Shown in pieces: positions 8,528-16,435 of a stretch of 64,000 bases of DNA (position 1 is the first letter of the stretch; each line of letters begins with the position of its first letter). The stretch comes from Belnapia arida (GTDB lineage Bacteria > Pseudomonadota > Alphaproteobacteria > Acetobacterales > Acetobacteraceae). The notes under the pieces are model-generated. The model did not search any database, was not told the DNA's origin, and saw only the letters and a program-made list of their open reading frames with translations. The stretch is taken from positions 1-64,000 of the forward strand of contig NZ_JAETWB010000014.1 in NCBI RefSeq assembly GCF_016773205.1, given 5' to 3'. A program made the position numbers and the translations under genes.

Positions 8528-9402
8528 ATGGCGCGGCGTCGAAGCGGTCAGGAAGACTTCATCGCGCGGCCAGAGCCGCGCTCTGACGCATCGCTAATGG
8601 AACTAGCGGGGCTCATCGACTGGCCCGAGATCGATCGTACCTTGGCCGGCATCTCAGGTGCGACGAAGGGCGAGGCGGTTGGCCGCCAGTGGCCCTGTTC
8701 CGAGCCTTGCTGCTGGCCATCTGGCACGACCTGTCGGACGTGAGGCTCGCCGAGGCACTGGACGACCGCGCCGGCTTCCGGCGCGAGTTGGCTCAGCATG
8801 GGCTGGACCAAGTGCTGTTCGAAGCCGTCACCCGCCAGCTCGAGGTCAAGGGCGTGAGGGTGCGCACCGGCACTCTGGTGGACGCGACGCTCATTCCGTC
8901 CGCCAGCATCAGGCAGGACGGTGAGGCCAAGCGGGCTGGGCACCGCCGGCGCAAGCCGGTGCACGGCCACAAGGCGCACCTGGCCACCGACGAAGGTGCC
9001 GGCTTGGTGCGTGGTGTCGAGGTCACGACGGCCAACGTGCACGATGCAGCCGGCTTGGTGGCGATGCAGCCACCGAAGGCGGGCAACGTCTATGGCGACA
9101 GCGCCTTCACCGGTGGGCTGGCGGAGCGGCTGATCATCAGCCGCGGCGGCCGGCCGCGCACGGTGTGGACCGGCACCTGAGGCCCCGGCCCGGCCGCGCT
9201 CACGCGGCTCGAAGCGAACAACGCGACGGTCCGGCAGGTCCGCTGCCGCATCGAAAAGGTGTTCGGCACCTGGAAGCGCAGCTATGGCTTACGGCGGATG
9301 CGCTGGCTCGGCCTTGCCAAGGCAGATCTGCAGGTGCGGCTTGCTGCCATAGCCTACACTCTCCGGCGTACCGTTACCCTGCTGCACGCTGCGGCAGCCT
9401 GA
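8528..9402 (+). pseudogene. IS5-family transposase, inactivated
   Basis: The ATG at 8528 starts MARRRSGQEDFIARPEPRSD. The frame shifts near 8685, continues as FRALLLAIWHDLSDVRLAEA and LVDATLIPSASIRQDGEAKR (first catalytic Asp), then VYGDSAFTGG (second Asp). It meets a TGA at 9178-9180 where homologues read through, and resumes in the same frame with VRCRIEKVFGTWKRSYGLRR (catalytic Glu) to the stop at 9400-9402. The segment normally lying between DDRAxFRR and FRREL (about 18 residues) is absent. This looks like a deletion between the two FRR repeats. The frameshift, the deletion and the stop each suffice to inactivate it. Terminal inverted repeats were not identified. Confidence 0.8.
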
Positions 9403-9814
9403 CATGAGACGCGTCTGTCCGCATCGCCCTTTAGCCGTCCAAGGCTGGCCAAAACCAACGCGCATCACGGTGCCCGAGGCGCCCCGAAGCCCACGCCGCG
9501 AAGATCTGCGCCCTCTCTGTGCACCCAGGCACAGCTCTCGTTAGACGGAGGCGGAAGCGATCCTGGTTAGGATGGGGAAAAGCGACCGCCAAACGCGTAC
9601 AATAGCACGGTGCAGCACGGGCTGAGCCCGGAGCGGATTGTTTAGATCGGGATTGTCCTGGTGCCGGAGGCGAACACCTCCGCTCTCGTCTCTGCCATCC
9701 TACCGCGCGGGGCATAGCGTACACCAAGCCGGACGCACTGCTACCGGCACCCCAACAAGTCATAATGACCACGCAAAAAATTCAGTCGAATAGGCAGATC
9801 TGACAACCGTGCCG
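9403..9814. other. Intergenic stretch without a recognisable gene
   Basis: About 410 bases between the dead IS5 transposase and the end of the APC permease. A minus-strand open stretch (9431-9772) has no leader, binding site or recognisable pattern. I see no clear terminator hairpin for the permease. Confidence 0.4.
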
Positions 9815-11212
9815 CTACTCAGTTGGAGAGCGATTCGCCGGCTTTGTGCTGACGGCGCGATTGACCAGAATGGTGACGAACCAGAGCAAAACACCGATGG
9901 CGAGCAGGACACCGGCAACGCGGTACTGCACGGGGTCGCGTCCCGTCCAGGGACCAGCAAGAAACGCACATGACGCTGCGCCAAGCACCGGCAAAAACGT
10001 CGGCGTCCTAAAATGCTTTCCTTCGACTGCATCCCGGCGAAGTACCAGCACGGCAATATTGACCACCGTGAAAACGCAAAGCAGGAGCAGCGCAGTGGTC
10101 CCACCAAGCGCCGGCACCTCACCGACAAAAATAATTAGGCCAAAGGCAAGACACGTCGTAAACGCGATGGCAATGTAGGGCGTGCGTCGCGTTGTATGCA
10201 CTTTACCAAGCGCCGAGGGCAGCACATGCTCACGGCTCATGCCGTAAATCAAACGACTGGCCATCAGCATATTGATGAGTGCACTATTCGCCACCGCGAA
10301 CATTGTGATAATGCCGAAAATCCAGAGTGGAAAGCTCGGCGCCCCCGCCGCAACGACTTGGAGGAGTGGCGTATCGCCCTCGCCAAGCCGCTCCGGCGGC
10401 ACCAGGGTGATTGCCGAGATTGATACTAGTACATAGATCAACCCGGTGATGATAAGGCCTGTGAGCAGCACTTTCGGAAAGTGGCGAACGGGGTCCTTGC
10501 ACTCTTCGGCCATGTTGACCGAGTCTTCGAAGCCAACCATCGCGAAGAAGGCGAGTGTCGTACCGGCGACAACCGGCCAAAACATTCCGGAATCTTCAGT
10601 TTTGGGTTGTATAATACGTGTCACATCGCCCTGGCCGGATCCGATCGCCCAAAGGCCGATTACAATGATGATGAGGAGACCACTAAGCTCTACACAAGTG
10701 AGAACGACATTTGCTTTAACGCTTTCGCCAACACCGCGGAAATTGATAACCGCGACGAGGGCCATAAAGCCAAGGCCAAGCATTGTGATGCCGGCACCGC
10801 CCGAGAGATTTAAGCCAAAAACATTCGACATATTGGCGGCGAAAGCGCGTGAGGCTGTCGAGGCCGAAGTGATGCCGGAGCACATTACCGCAAAAGCGAT
10901 GATGAACGTGACGAAATGAATACCAAAAGCCTTGTGGGTGTACAAAGCGGCGCCTGCCGCCTTGGGATACTTTGTAACCAGCTCGAGATAGCTGAACGCA
11001 GTGATCAGCGCGACGACAAATGCAGAAAGGAAGGGAAGCCAGACGATACCACCAACCTGCCGCGCAACCTGGCCTGTTAGGGCATATATGCCGGTCCCAA
11101 GAATATCCCCGACAATGAAGAGCAGAAGTAGCCATGGCCCTATCACCCTGTGAAGGCTTGGCTCCGAGACAATTGGAGATTGGGTATCGGTGGTCACGGC
11201 GGTGTCTGTCAT
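9815..11212 (-). CDS. APC-superfamily amino acid permease
   Basis: A 465-residue inner-membrane transporter with about 12 hydrophobic segments, beginning LHRVIGPWLLLLFIVGDILG with the helix-1 GDILGTGIYALTG motif typical of APC permeases (GxGIF/Y). Later it has VGFEDSVNMAEECKDPVRHF, the conserved loop found in cationic/neutral amino acid permeases of this group. The start ATG at 11212 has AAGGAAAG five bases upstream; the longer frame from 11338 is rejected. It is probably a proton-coupled amino acid uptake carrier; the substrate cannot be told from sequence. No pathway gene adjoins it: dead IS DNA lies downstream and a gene-poor stretch upstream. It is less GC-rich in third positions than the core genes, suggesting acquisition by transfer. 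Confidence 0.85.
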   Translation of the reverse strand: MTDTAVTTDTQSPIVSEPSLHRVIGPWLLLLFIVGDILGTGIYALTGQVARQVGGIVWLPFLSAFVVALITAFSYLELVTKYPKAAGAALYTHKAFGIHFVTFIIAFAVMCSGITSASTASRAFAANMSNVFGLNLSGGAGITMLGLGFMALVAVINFRGVGESVKANVVLTCVELSGLLIIIVIGLWAIGSGQGDVTRIIQPKTEDSGMFWPVVAGTTLAFFAMVGFEDSVNMAEECKDPVRHFPKVLLTGLIITGLIYVLVSISAITLVPPERLGEGDTPLLQVVAAGAPSFPLWIFGIITMFAVANSALINMLMASRLIYGMSREHVLPSALGKVHTTRRTPYIAIAFTTCLAFGLIIFVGEVPALGGTTALLLLCVFTVVNIAVLVLRRDAVEGKHFRTPTFLPVLGAASCAFLAGPWTGRDPVQYRVAGVLLAIGVLLWFVTILVNRAVSTKPANRSPTE

Positions 11213-12121
11213 CGACTTTCCTTTTGACTGACCGCTGTTGAGCAGCATCACTGAACACAGTGTCCTACTTGCAGTGCCATCCAGCAACAAGGTTGCCCGG
11301 ACCATGGATTGAGCGACCGATGGGTCCGCTAAAGCCAATGATGCCAGATTGGTAGACGCGTTGTCGGCTGAGCCAGCGTCCTTCTGCTTCCTTTCGCGCT
11401 GACATTAAGCGAGCAGTCGCACACGCCCAGGGGTAATCGTCAGCGCATCGGTCTGGGCAGCTTTGAGGCGGAGCTCATGGCTGTGGCGCCTGAATTCTTG
11501 GGTACTGCACCAGGAACCCGCCATGACGCCCCCGTTTCGCAATCCGTGAGCCTCGCAATTGCACTGCAGCACCTCGTCGCCCCGTCAGCACGGCTCGCCC
11601 CGGTGCCGCGCGACGCCATCCGCAGGAGCCTCCTTGCCAAGGGCCTGATCGAGCCGGCCGCACTCGAGGCATCAGACGAGAGAATAGCTTGGACGGTAAA
11701 CAGTGATTCCGCACACTACCACCTGACCGGGGCGGGGCAATGTGTCGCCTGCGCGGGCTCGTCGGCAAAGGTTTCCGCGACGATTGCAGATACACCTCAG
11801 ACGCTGGGGGCTCCGGAGTTCGCCTCGTTTGCCCAGGAGCCGTCTACGGTCGCCGTTGAGGCGCTCTGGTGCTACAGATCCGGCCGTGGGGGCTGCGCAC
11901 CGCGCTGGAGGCCGTGTTAGCCACCTGGAACGGCGCGGGAACCCAGAAATGCGCATGCCCGACGCTGCCGCTACGCTACGCACTGCCCTTGCTGGCAAGC
12001 CAACCCGGACGCCGCGCGATCCACTCCAGCCCTGCAAGCCACGCGAAGGCACCCACTGACTGTCTGGAAACGATGATCAGATCGCAACGCGGCGAAGCAC
12101 GACACGCGACATCGCTAGGTG
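11213..12121. other. About 900 bases with no supported gene
   Basis: A plus-strand open stretch at 11477-11920 starts MAVAPEFLGTAPGTRHDAPV but lacks a clear ribosome binding site, and its end is low-complexity. I do not recognise it. The promoter of the permease should lie just upstream of 11212. Confidence 0.35.
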
Positions 12122-12240
12122 GATCGTAGTTCTCCTGTTTTAGGCAGGCGCTCGTAGTCCCTTAGACAGTCGCCGCCATTGGCTGAGCCAATTGAGAGTT
12201 CGTTCGGCCACCCAGCACCTGGGCAGCAGATGGAAGCTCT
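12122..12240 (-). pseudogene. IS5-type transposase C-terminal scar
   Basis: On the minus strand, bases 12240-12165 read FHLLPRCWVAERTLNWLSQW and RRLSK. After a frameshift, 12160-12122 read RDYERLPKTGE. Together they match the conserved LPRRWVVERTxxWLxxxRRLxxDYE segment holding the catalytic Glu of IS5/IS427-type transposases, and stop shortly after. Only this 40-residue scar is visible. It lies beside an IS256 scar of the same orientation. Confidence 0.55.
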
Positions 12241-12418
12241 TCGGCTATTCTTCCAAGCCATTGCGCCAGAGGTGACGGTCGCGGTGCCTTGGCGCCTCGA
12301 CGCGTCAGCCGCGCCCGGCCTCGAGCCAACGCGCGAAGGTACCTGCATAGGCGCCATCGAGTTGTGTGCTGGAGCGTGATGTAGGAGCGCTGCTCCCTTG
12401 GCGGGCCATGCTGCGGCG

Positions 12419-12775
12419 TCAGGCAGCTGCAACGGACAGGCTGACGGCTGGAGTACCGCTCACGGCGCCGATGGTTTCCAGTGTCCTATAGCGCGATCGC
12501 TGGATGGCCATTGTCGGGCTGCTCCAGCAGGAGCGCACCGACGAGCCTGACGACGGCGGCTTCGTTGGAAAGATGCCGGCTACGTTGGTGCGCCGCCTGA
12601 TCTCGCCGTTGAGCCGCTCGATGGGGTTGGCCGAGAGGAGCTTAGCCCTGTTCTCGCGTGGGACGTCCATGAAGGCGGGCACGTCCTCCTCGGCGCCATC
12701 CATCAAGCTGGCCAGCTTCGGCACCTTGGGGCGGAGTTGGTCGGCAACCCGAATCGGTTGGGCGTGAGCGGCCGG
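12419..12775 (-). pseudogene. IS256-family transposase C-terminal remnant
   Basis: The minus strand reads VADQLRPKVPKLASLMDGAE, then ANPIERLNGEIRRRTNVAGI and, after a displaced stretch, RYRTLETIGAVSG. These are hallmarks of the IS256 (mutator-type) transposase C-terminus: RxKVPKLxxLMD, STNPIERLNxEIKRRTxVVGIFP with the catalytic Glu, and RYMTLET. Between GIFP and RYRTLET the expected NEAAVxRLVGALLLEQ is present in another frame (read as NEAAVVRLVGALLLEQPDN), so two compensating frameshifts flank it. The N-terminal two thirds and the first two catalytic Asp residues are missing. Confidence 0.75.
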
Positions 12776-13180
12776 TGAATTGGCTTCGGCGCAGGCAGTG
12801 CCGGTTGAACGTCTACGTCCAACGGCCAAGACGATGCGGCGATGGGTCTAGCCGGCATAGCAGCTCCCGAAGGGCGATCATCGTGGCGTCCTCGGGCAAA
12901 AGTTGCGTGTCGCAACACAACCCAGGACCAACCCCAATGGCTGCCACGCCTCCTACACCACCAGCCGGGACGCGACCCGGCATAAGGGGGATTTGGCGGC
13001 TGCCGAGCCCGTTCAGCTGTCCACCTGACCTGGACCGGCCGGCCAAGCCCTCTCAACTGACAGCACCGTCTCAATAACTTGGCAAAGCCGCTGGACGCAC
13101 CTGTCCCTTCCCACCGCTGGCTCGCGCAGCGGTTCCAGGCTCTACTCGCCGGCTCGAATCCAGTAGGGAGTGGAGCCACC

Positions 13181-14155
13181 ATGAAGGCAGCCGTTGTGAC
13201 CGAAGCCGGCGTCGAAGTCCGCGACGTGCCGGAGCCGAGGCCGAAGCCGAACGAGGTGCTGGTCCGCGTCCGCGCCGCCGGATTGAACCGCGCCGACCTG
13301 GCCGTGGCCGCCGGACACGCGCATGGCAGCATCGGCGGTGTCGGGACTATCGTCGGGATGGAGTTCGCAGGCGAGGTCGTTGAGGTCGGCACCGAGGTGC
13401 CCGACATCATCCGCCCCGGCATGCGCGTGATGGCCAGCGGCGCGGCCAGCTATGCCGAATATGCAGTTGCGGATTGGGGGCGCGTCTCCTCCCTTTCCGA
13501 TTCGAACATGGGATGGGTGCAGGCCGCGACGCTGCCCGTCGCGTTGCAGACCATGCACGACGCGGTGGTGACGAACGGCGCCCTGAAGCCTGGTCAGAGC
13601 ATCCTGATCCAGGGCGCGAGTTCGGGCGTTGGGCTGATGGGAATGCAAGTGGCGAAGGCGATGGGTGCGGCATTGGTACTCGGCAGTTCGTCCGATGCAG
13701 GCCGGCGAGCGCGGCTGGCGGATTTCGGCTGCGACGTCGCGGTGGACACCAGCGACGTTGGCTGGCCCGACCGCGTGCTGGAGGCGACGGGTGGCCGCGG
13801 CGTCGATGTCATCGTCGACCAGGTCTCGGCGAGCGTCGCCAACGGCAACCTCCGCGCCTGCGCCATACTGGGGCGGATCGTCAATGTCGGACGGCTTGGC
13901 GGTGCCAGGGGCGATTTCGACTTCGACCTGCATGCGATGCGCCGCATCAGCTATATCGGCGTTACCTTCCGCACCCGCAGCCTGCAGGAGGTGCGGGAGA
14001 TCAACCATCGCATGCGTGCTGACCTCTGGCCAGCTGTCGAGGCGGGGAAGCTCAGGCTGCCGCTGGACCGGACCTTCCCGCTGGCCGAGGCAGCGGAGGC
14101 GCTGGCGCATATGAAGGCCAATGCGCATTTCGGGAAGATCGTACTGGAGTGCTGA
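13181..14155 (+). CDS. Zinc-independent quinone oxidoreductase / MDR-family dehydrogenase
   Basis: A 324-residue cytosolic NADPH-dependent oxidoreductase of the medium-chain family. Residues 1-120 form the GroES-like domain (VRAAGLNRADLAVAAGH, then GMEFAGEVVEVG). Residues 130-270 form the nucleotide-binding domain with ILIQGASSGVGLMGMQVAKA, and the C-terminus closes back (AHFGKIVLEC). The Cys ligands of zinc alcohol dehydrogenases are absent, placing it with quinone oxidoreductases and enoyl reductases. ATG 13181 is preceded by AGGGAGTGGAG. It stands alone between IS scars on both sides and may have arrived with them or survived the decay. The substrate is unknown. Confidence 0.85.
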   Translation: MKAAVVTEAGVEVRDVPEPRPKPNEVLVRVRAAGLNRADLAVAAGHAHGSIGGVGTIVGMEFAGEVVEVGTEVPDIIRPGMRVMASGAASYAEYAVADWGRVSSLSDSNMGWVQAATLPVALQTMHDAVVTNGALKPGQSILIQGASSGVGLMGMQVAKAMGAALVLGSSSDAGRRARLADFGCDVAVDTSDVGWPDRVLEATGGRGVDVIVDQVSASVANGNLRACAILGRIVNVGRLGGARGDFDFDLHAMRRISYIGVTFRTRSLQEVREINHRMRADLWPAVEAGKLRLPLDRTFPLAEAAEALAHMKANAHFGKIVLEC

Positions 14156-14339
14156 GACTTAGCGCTTTCATTGCTGGCGTTGCGAGGTTTGCGGCGGATT
14201 GCGGGTGGGTGCCGCAGGCTTTGGTTCAGGCGACGACTTGGAACAATGGGTAAAAATGATGGCTTGGGTCCGCGCATCGCTATTGGTGCAGAGAGGCAGG
14301 CCGGATGTTCCAGCCGCAAGCTATCCGTTGCGCTTCAGG

Positions 14340-14720
14340 ACATGCCAGTCAAACATACCACCCGGCGCCCATGTATTCTTAGGCTCCGCTGCCAGGTCCA
14401 GAACTGGCTGACGCACGAGGCTGGGCTGATACGGAGTGGAGACCTGACACTCTTGTTTGGCAGCCAAGCCCAATACTCGGATGCGCCTTGAGGTGGTGCT
14501 GATGCTGCGGCTCGTCTTTCGTCTCGCCCTGAATCAAGTCGAAGTTTCCGCAGTTTGCGTGCTTCGGCGGCTGGGACAAGCGCTACGCGTCCTGGACCAC
14601 ACGACCTTGAGTTGGCGCAACCGCAGTCTCACCGGGCGGCAGCCGAAGATGATCCCTACGGCCTGCTACACCTGCTGATCGACAGTCCAAACTTGAAGCC
14701 GCCTCGCCAAGTCCGATCAG
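14340..14720 (+). pseudogene. N-terminal remnant of an IS5-type transposase
   Basis: The plus strand reads RLRCQVQNWLTHEAGLIRSG and DLTLLFGSQAQYSDAP, shifts frame near 14489, continues LEVVLMLRLVFRLALNQVEV and LRVLDHTTLSWRNRSL. It shifts again to read DPYGLLHLLIDSPNLK near 14645-14697. This matches in order the N-terminal part of IS5-type transposases (NWxxYxxxLRxRGDLT, ALxLRLVFxLxLRQ, LRVPDHTTLSRR, LHLxIDSTGLK with the first catalytic Asp). Two frameshifts are present and everything after the first Asp motif is gone. It lies just upstream of the GMC gene. Confidence 0.65.
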
Positions 14721-14795
14721 CAAATCCGGCTTAACGTCCGCTCGTTTGCGAGAGCCCGAGGTTGGCTCTTCCTTACATGCAGGGGTTCAAGAAAG

Positions 14796-16397
14796 ATGCA
14801 AACCTACGATTACATCTTAATAGGCGCGGGATCGGCCGGTGCGGTTGTCGCCAGTCGCCTCTCCGCCGATACGACGATGCGGGTGCTGTTGCTGGAAGCC
14901 GGACCATCGGGCCATCCATGGACGCATATCCCGATCGGCTATGCCCGCATGATCACCAACCCCGCTGTGAACTGGCTGTACTCCTCGGAACCCGAGCCGA
15001 GTACGAATGGACGCCGCCTCGCTGTGCCGCGGGGCCGCATGTTAGGCGGCTCGAGTTCGCTCAACGGTCTCGCCTTTGTGCGAGGACAGGCCCAGGATTT
15101 CGACAGCTGGGCACAGATGGGCAACCCCGGCTGGAGCTACGAGGATGTCCTGCCCTTCTTCAAACGCATGGAGCGCTACGAGGGCGGCGGCGACGATCGC
15201 TTCCGCGGCCGCGACGGCCCGCTGCGCGTCACCAACCCACGGCCAGACGATCCGCTCTACGCTTCGCTGATTGCCGCGGCGGGAGAAGTCGGGATCCCGT
15301 ATAACCCCGACTACAACGGCGCGGTGCAGGATGGCATTGCGATGAGCCAGGCGACCATTGCCTGGGGCCGCCGCATGAGCACCGCCGCCTGCTACCTGGC
15401 GCCAGCTCGCCACCGCCCGAACCTGCATATCGAGACCAGCGCGTTGGCCGAGGCGCTGCTGCTGGAGGGCAGGCGCTGTGTCGGTGTCCGTTATGCCGTC
15501 GGCCGAGAAAGGCGGGAAGCGCGAGCGGCGCGCGAGGTGGTGGTCAGCGCCGGGTCCATCAACTCGCCGCAGCTCCTGGAGCTGTCAGGCATCGGCCAGC
15601 CCGACCGCCTGAGCGCGCTGGGCATCGAGGTGCGCCATGCGCTTCCCGGCGTCGGCGAGAACCTGCGTGACCATTATGCGCCGCGTACCCGCTGGGCGGT
15701 CGGCGCGAAGGGCTACACCTTCAACGATCTCGGCCGGGGGGTCGGCCTGGCTCGCCAGGCCCTGCGCTTCGCTCTGAGGCGGGATGGCATGTTGGGCATG
15801 GTCGCGGCGCCGCTGCGTGCCTTCGTCCGCTCCCGCGAGGGGCTGGAGGCGCCGGACCTGTTGCTGGGCTGGGTCCCGATGCTGATGGAGCTGACCCCGA
15901 AGGGGCCGCGGCTTTCACGCGAGTCCGGCATGACCTGCTACGCGCATCCGATGCGGCCGGAAAGCCGGGGGCATATCCATATCACCTCAGCCGACCCGCG
16001 CCAGCCGCCGGCAATCAGCTTCAACTTCCTCTCATCGCCGGTGGATGCCGCGCTGACGCTGCAGGCGATCCGCGTCGCCCGTGCCATCATGAACGCGCCC
16101 AGCATGGCCCGGCTGCAGGTGACCGAGATCGCGCCAGGAACGGACTGCACCGGTGATGACGAGACCCTGGACTGGGTGAGGCGGACGGCGGAGACGACCT
16201 ACCACCCGGTCGGGACCTGCAAGATGGGTGGGGATCCGGTGGCCGTCGTCGATGCGCGGCTGCGGGTGCATGGCATTGGCGGGCTGCGGGTCGCTGATGC
16301 GTCCATCATGCCGACCCTGACCTCCGGCAACACCAACGCACCCTCGATCATGATCGGCGAGAAGGCGGCGGACATGATCCTGGCCGATGCCGCCTGA
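14796..16397 (+). CDS. GMC-family FAD-dependent alcohol/choline dehydrogenase-like oxidoreductase
   Basis: A 533-residue flavoprotein. The N-terminal dinucleotide-binding motif [18 protein letters not shown] binds FAD; the GMC signature appears as [20 protein letters not shown] near residue 85 and [19 protein letters not shown] near 250. The C-terminal active-site block [13 protein letters not shown] carries the catalytic His, and [20 protein letters not shown] closes the FAD site. Such enzymes oxidise primary alcohols or choline-like substrates and pass electrons to quinone or oxygen. Length and motifs are normal, with no frame damage. The ATG at 14796 follows AAGAAAG. It converges with the molybdoenzyme operon, sharing a hairpin terminator. 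There is no betaine aldehyde dehydrogenase beside it, so choline as substrate is not supported. Confidence 0.9.
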   Translation: MQTYDYILIGAGSAGAVVASRLSADTTMRVLLLEAGPSGHPWTHIPIGYARMITNPAVNWLYSSEPEPSTNGRRLAVPRGRMLGGSSSLNGLAFVRGQAQDFDSWAQMGNPGWSYEDVLPFFKRMERYEGGGDDRFRGRDGPLRVTNPRPDDPLYASLIAAAGEVGIPYNPDYNGAVQDGIAMSQATIAWGRRMSTAACYLAPARHRPNLHIETSALAEALLLEGRRCVGVRYAVGRERREARAAREVVVSAGSINSPQLLELSGIGQPDRLSALGIEVRHALPGVGENLRDHYAPRTRWAVGAKGYTFNDLGRGVGLARQALRFALRRDGMLGMVAAPLRAFVRSREGLEAPDLLLGWVPMLMELTPKGPRLSRESGMTCYAHPMRPESRGHIHITSADPRQPPAISFNFLSSPVDAALTLQAIRVARAIMNAPSMARLQVTEIAPGTDCTGDDETLDWVRRTAETTYHPVGTCKMGGDPVAVVDARLRVHGIGGLRVADASIMPTLTSGNTNAPSIMIGEKAADMILADAA

Positions 16398-16403
16398 AGG
16401 TGA

Positions 16404-16425
16404 CCCGGCTGCCGAAGCAGCCGGG
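16404..16425. terminator. Intrinsic terminator between convergent genes
   Basis: A perfect 9-bp stem (CCCGGCTGC / GCAGCCGGG) with a CGAA tetraloop begins 6 bases after the GMC stop and is followed on the plus strand by a T-rich stretch (CTTGTCGTTCTT). On the other strand it lies just past the end of the molybdoenzyme large subunit and may serve both. Confidence 0.7.
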
Positions 16426-16435
16426 CTTGTCGTTC

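Noticed and set aside
11477-11920. 147-codon plus-strand frame
   Set aside because: No convincing binding site, low-complexity end and no recognisable domain; left as unsupported.
13110-13180. tRNA-like text (GGTTCCAGGC...GGCTCGAATCC) before the quinone oxidoreductase gene
   Set aside because: The T-loop-like GGCTCGAATCC has no paired stem around it and no acceptor or anticodon arm can be folded; it is non-coding upstream sequence.
12703-13422. Long minus-strand open frame overlapping the quinone oxidoreductase start
   Set aside because: Ser/Arg/Pro-rich low-complexity text opposite a well-supported gene, typical of a high-GC shadow frame.
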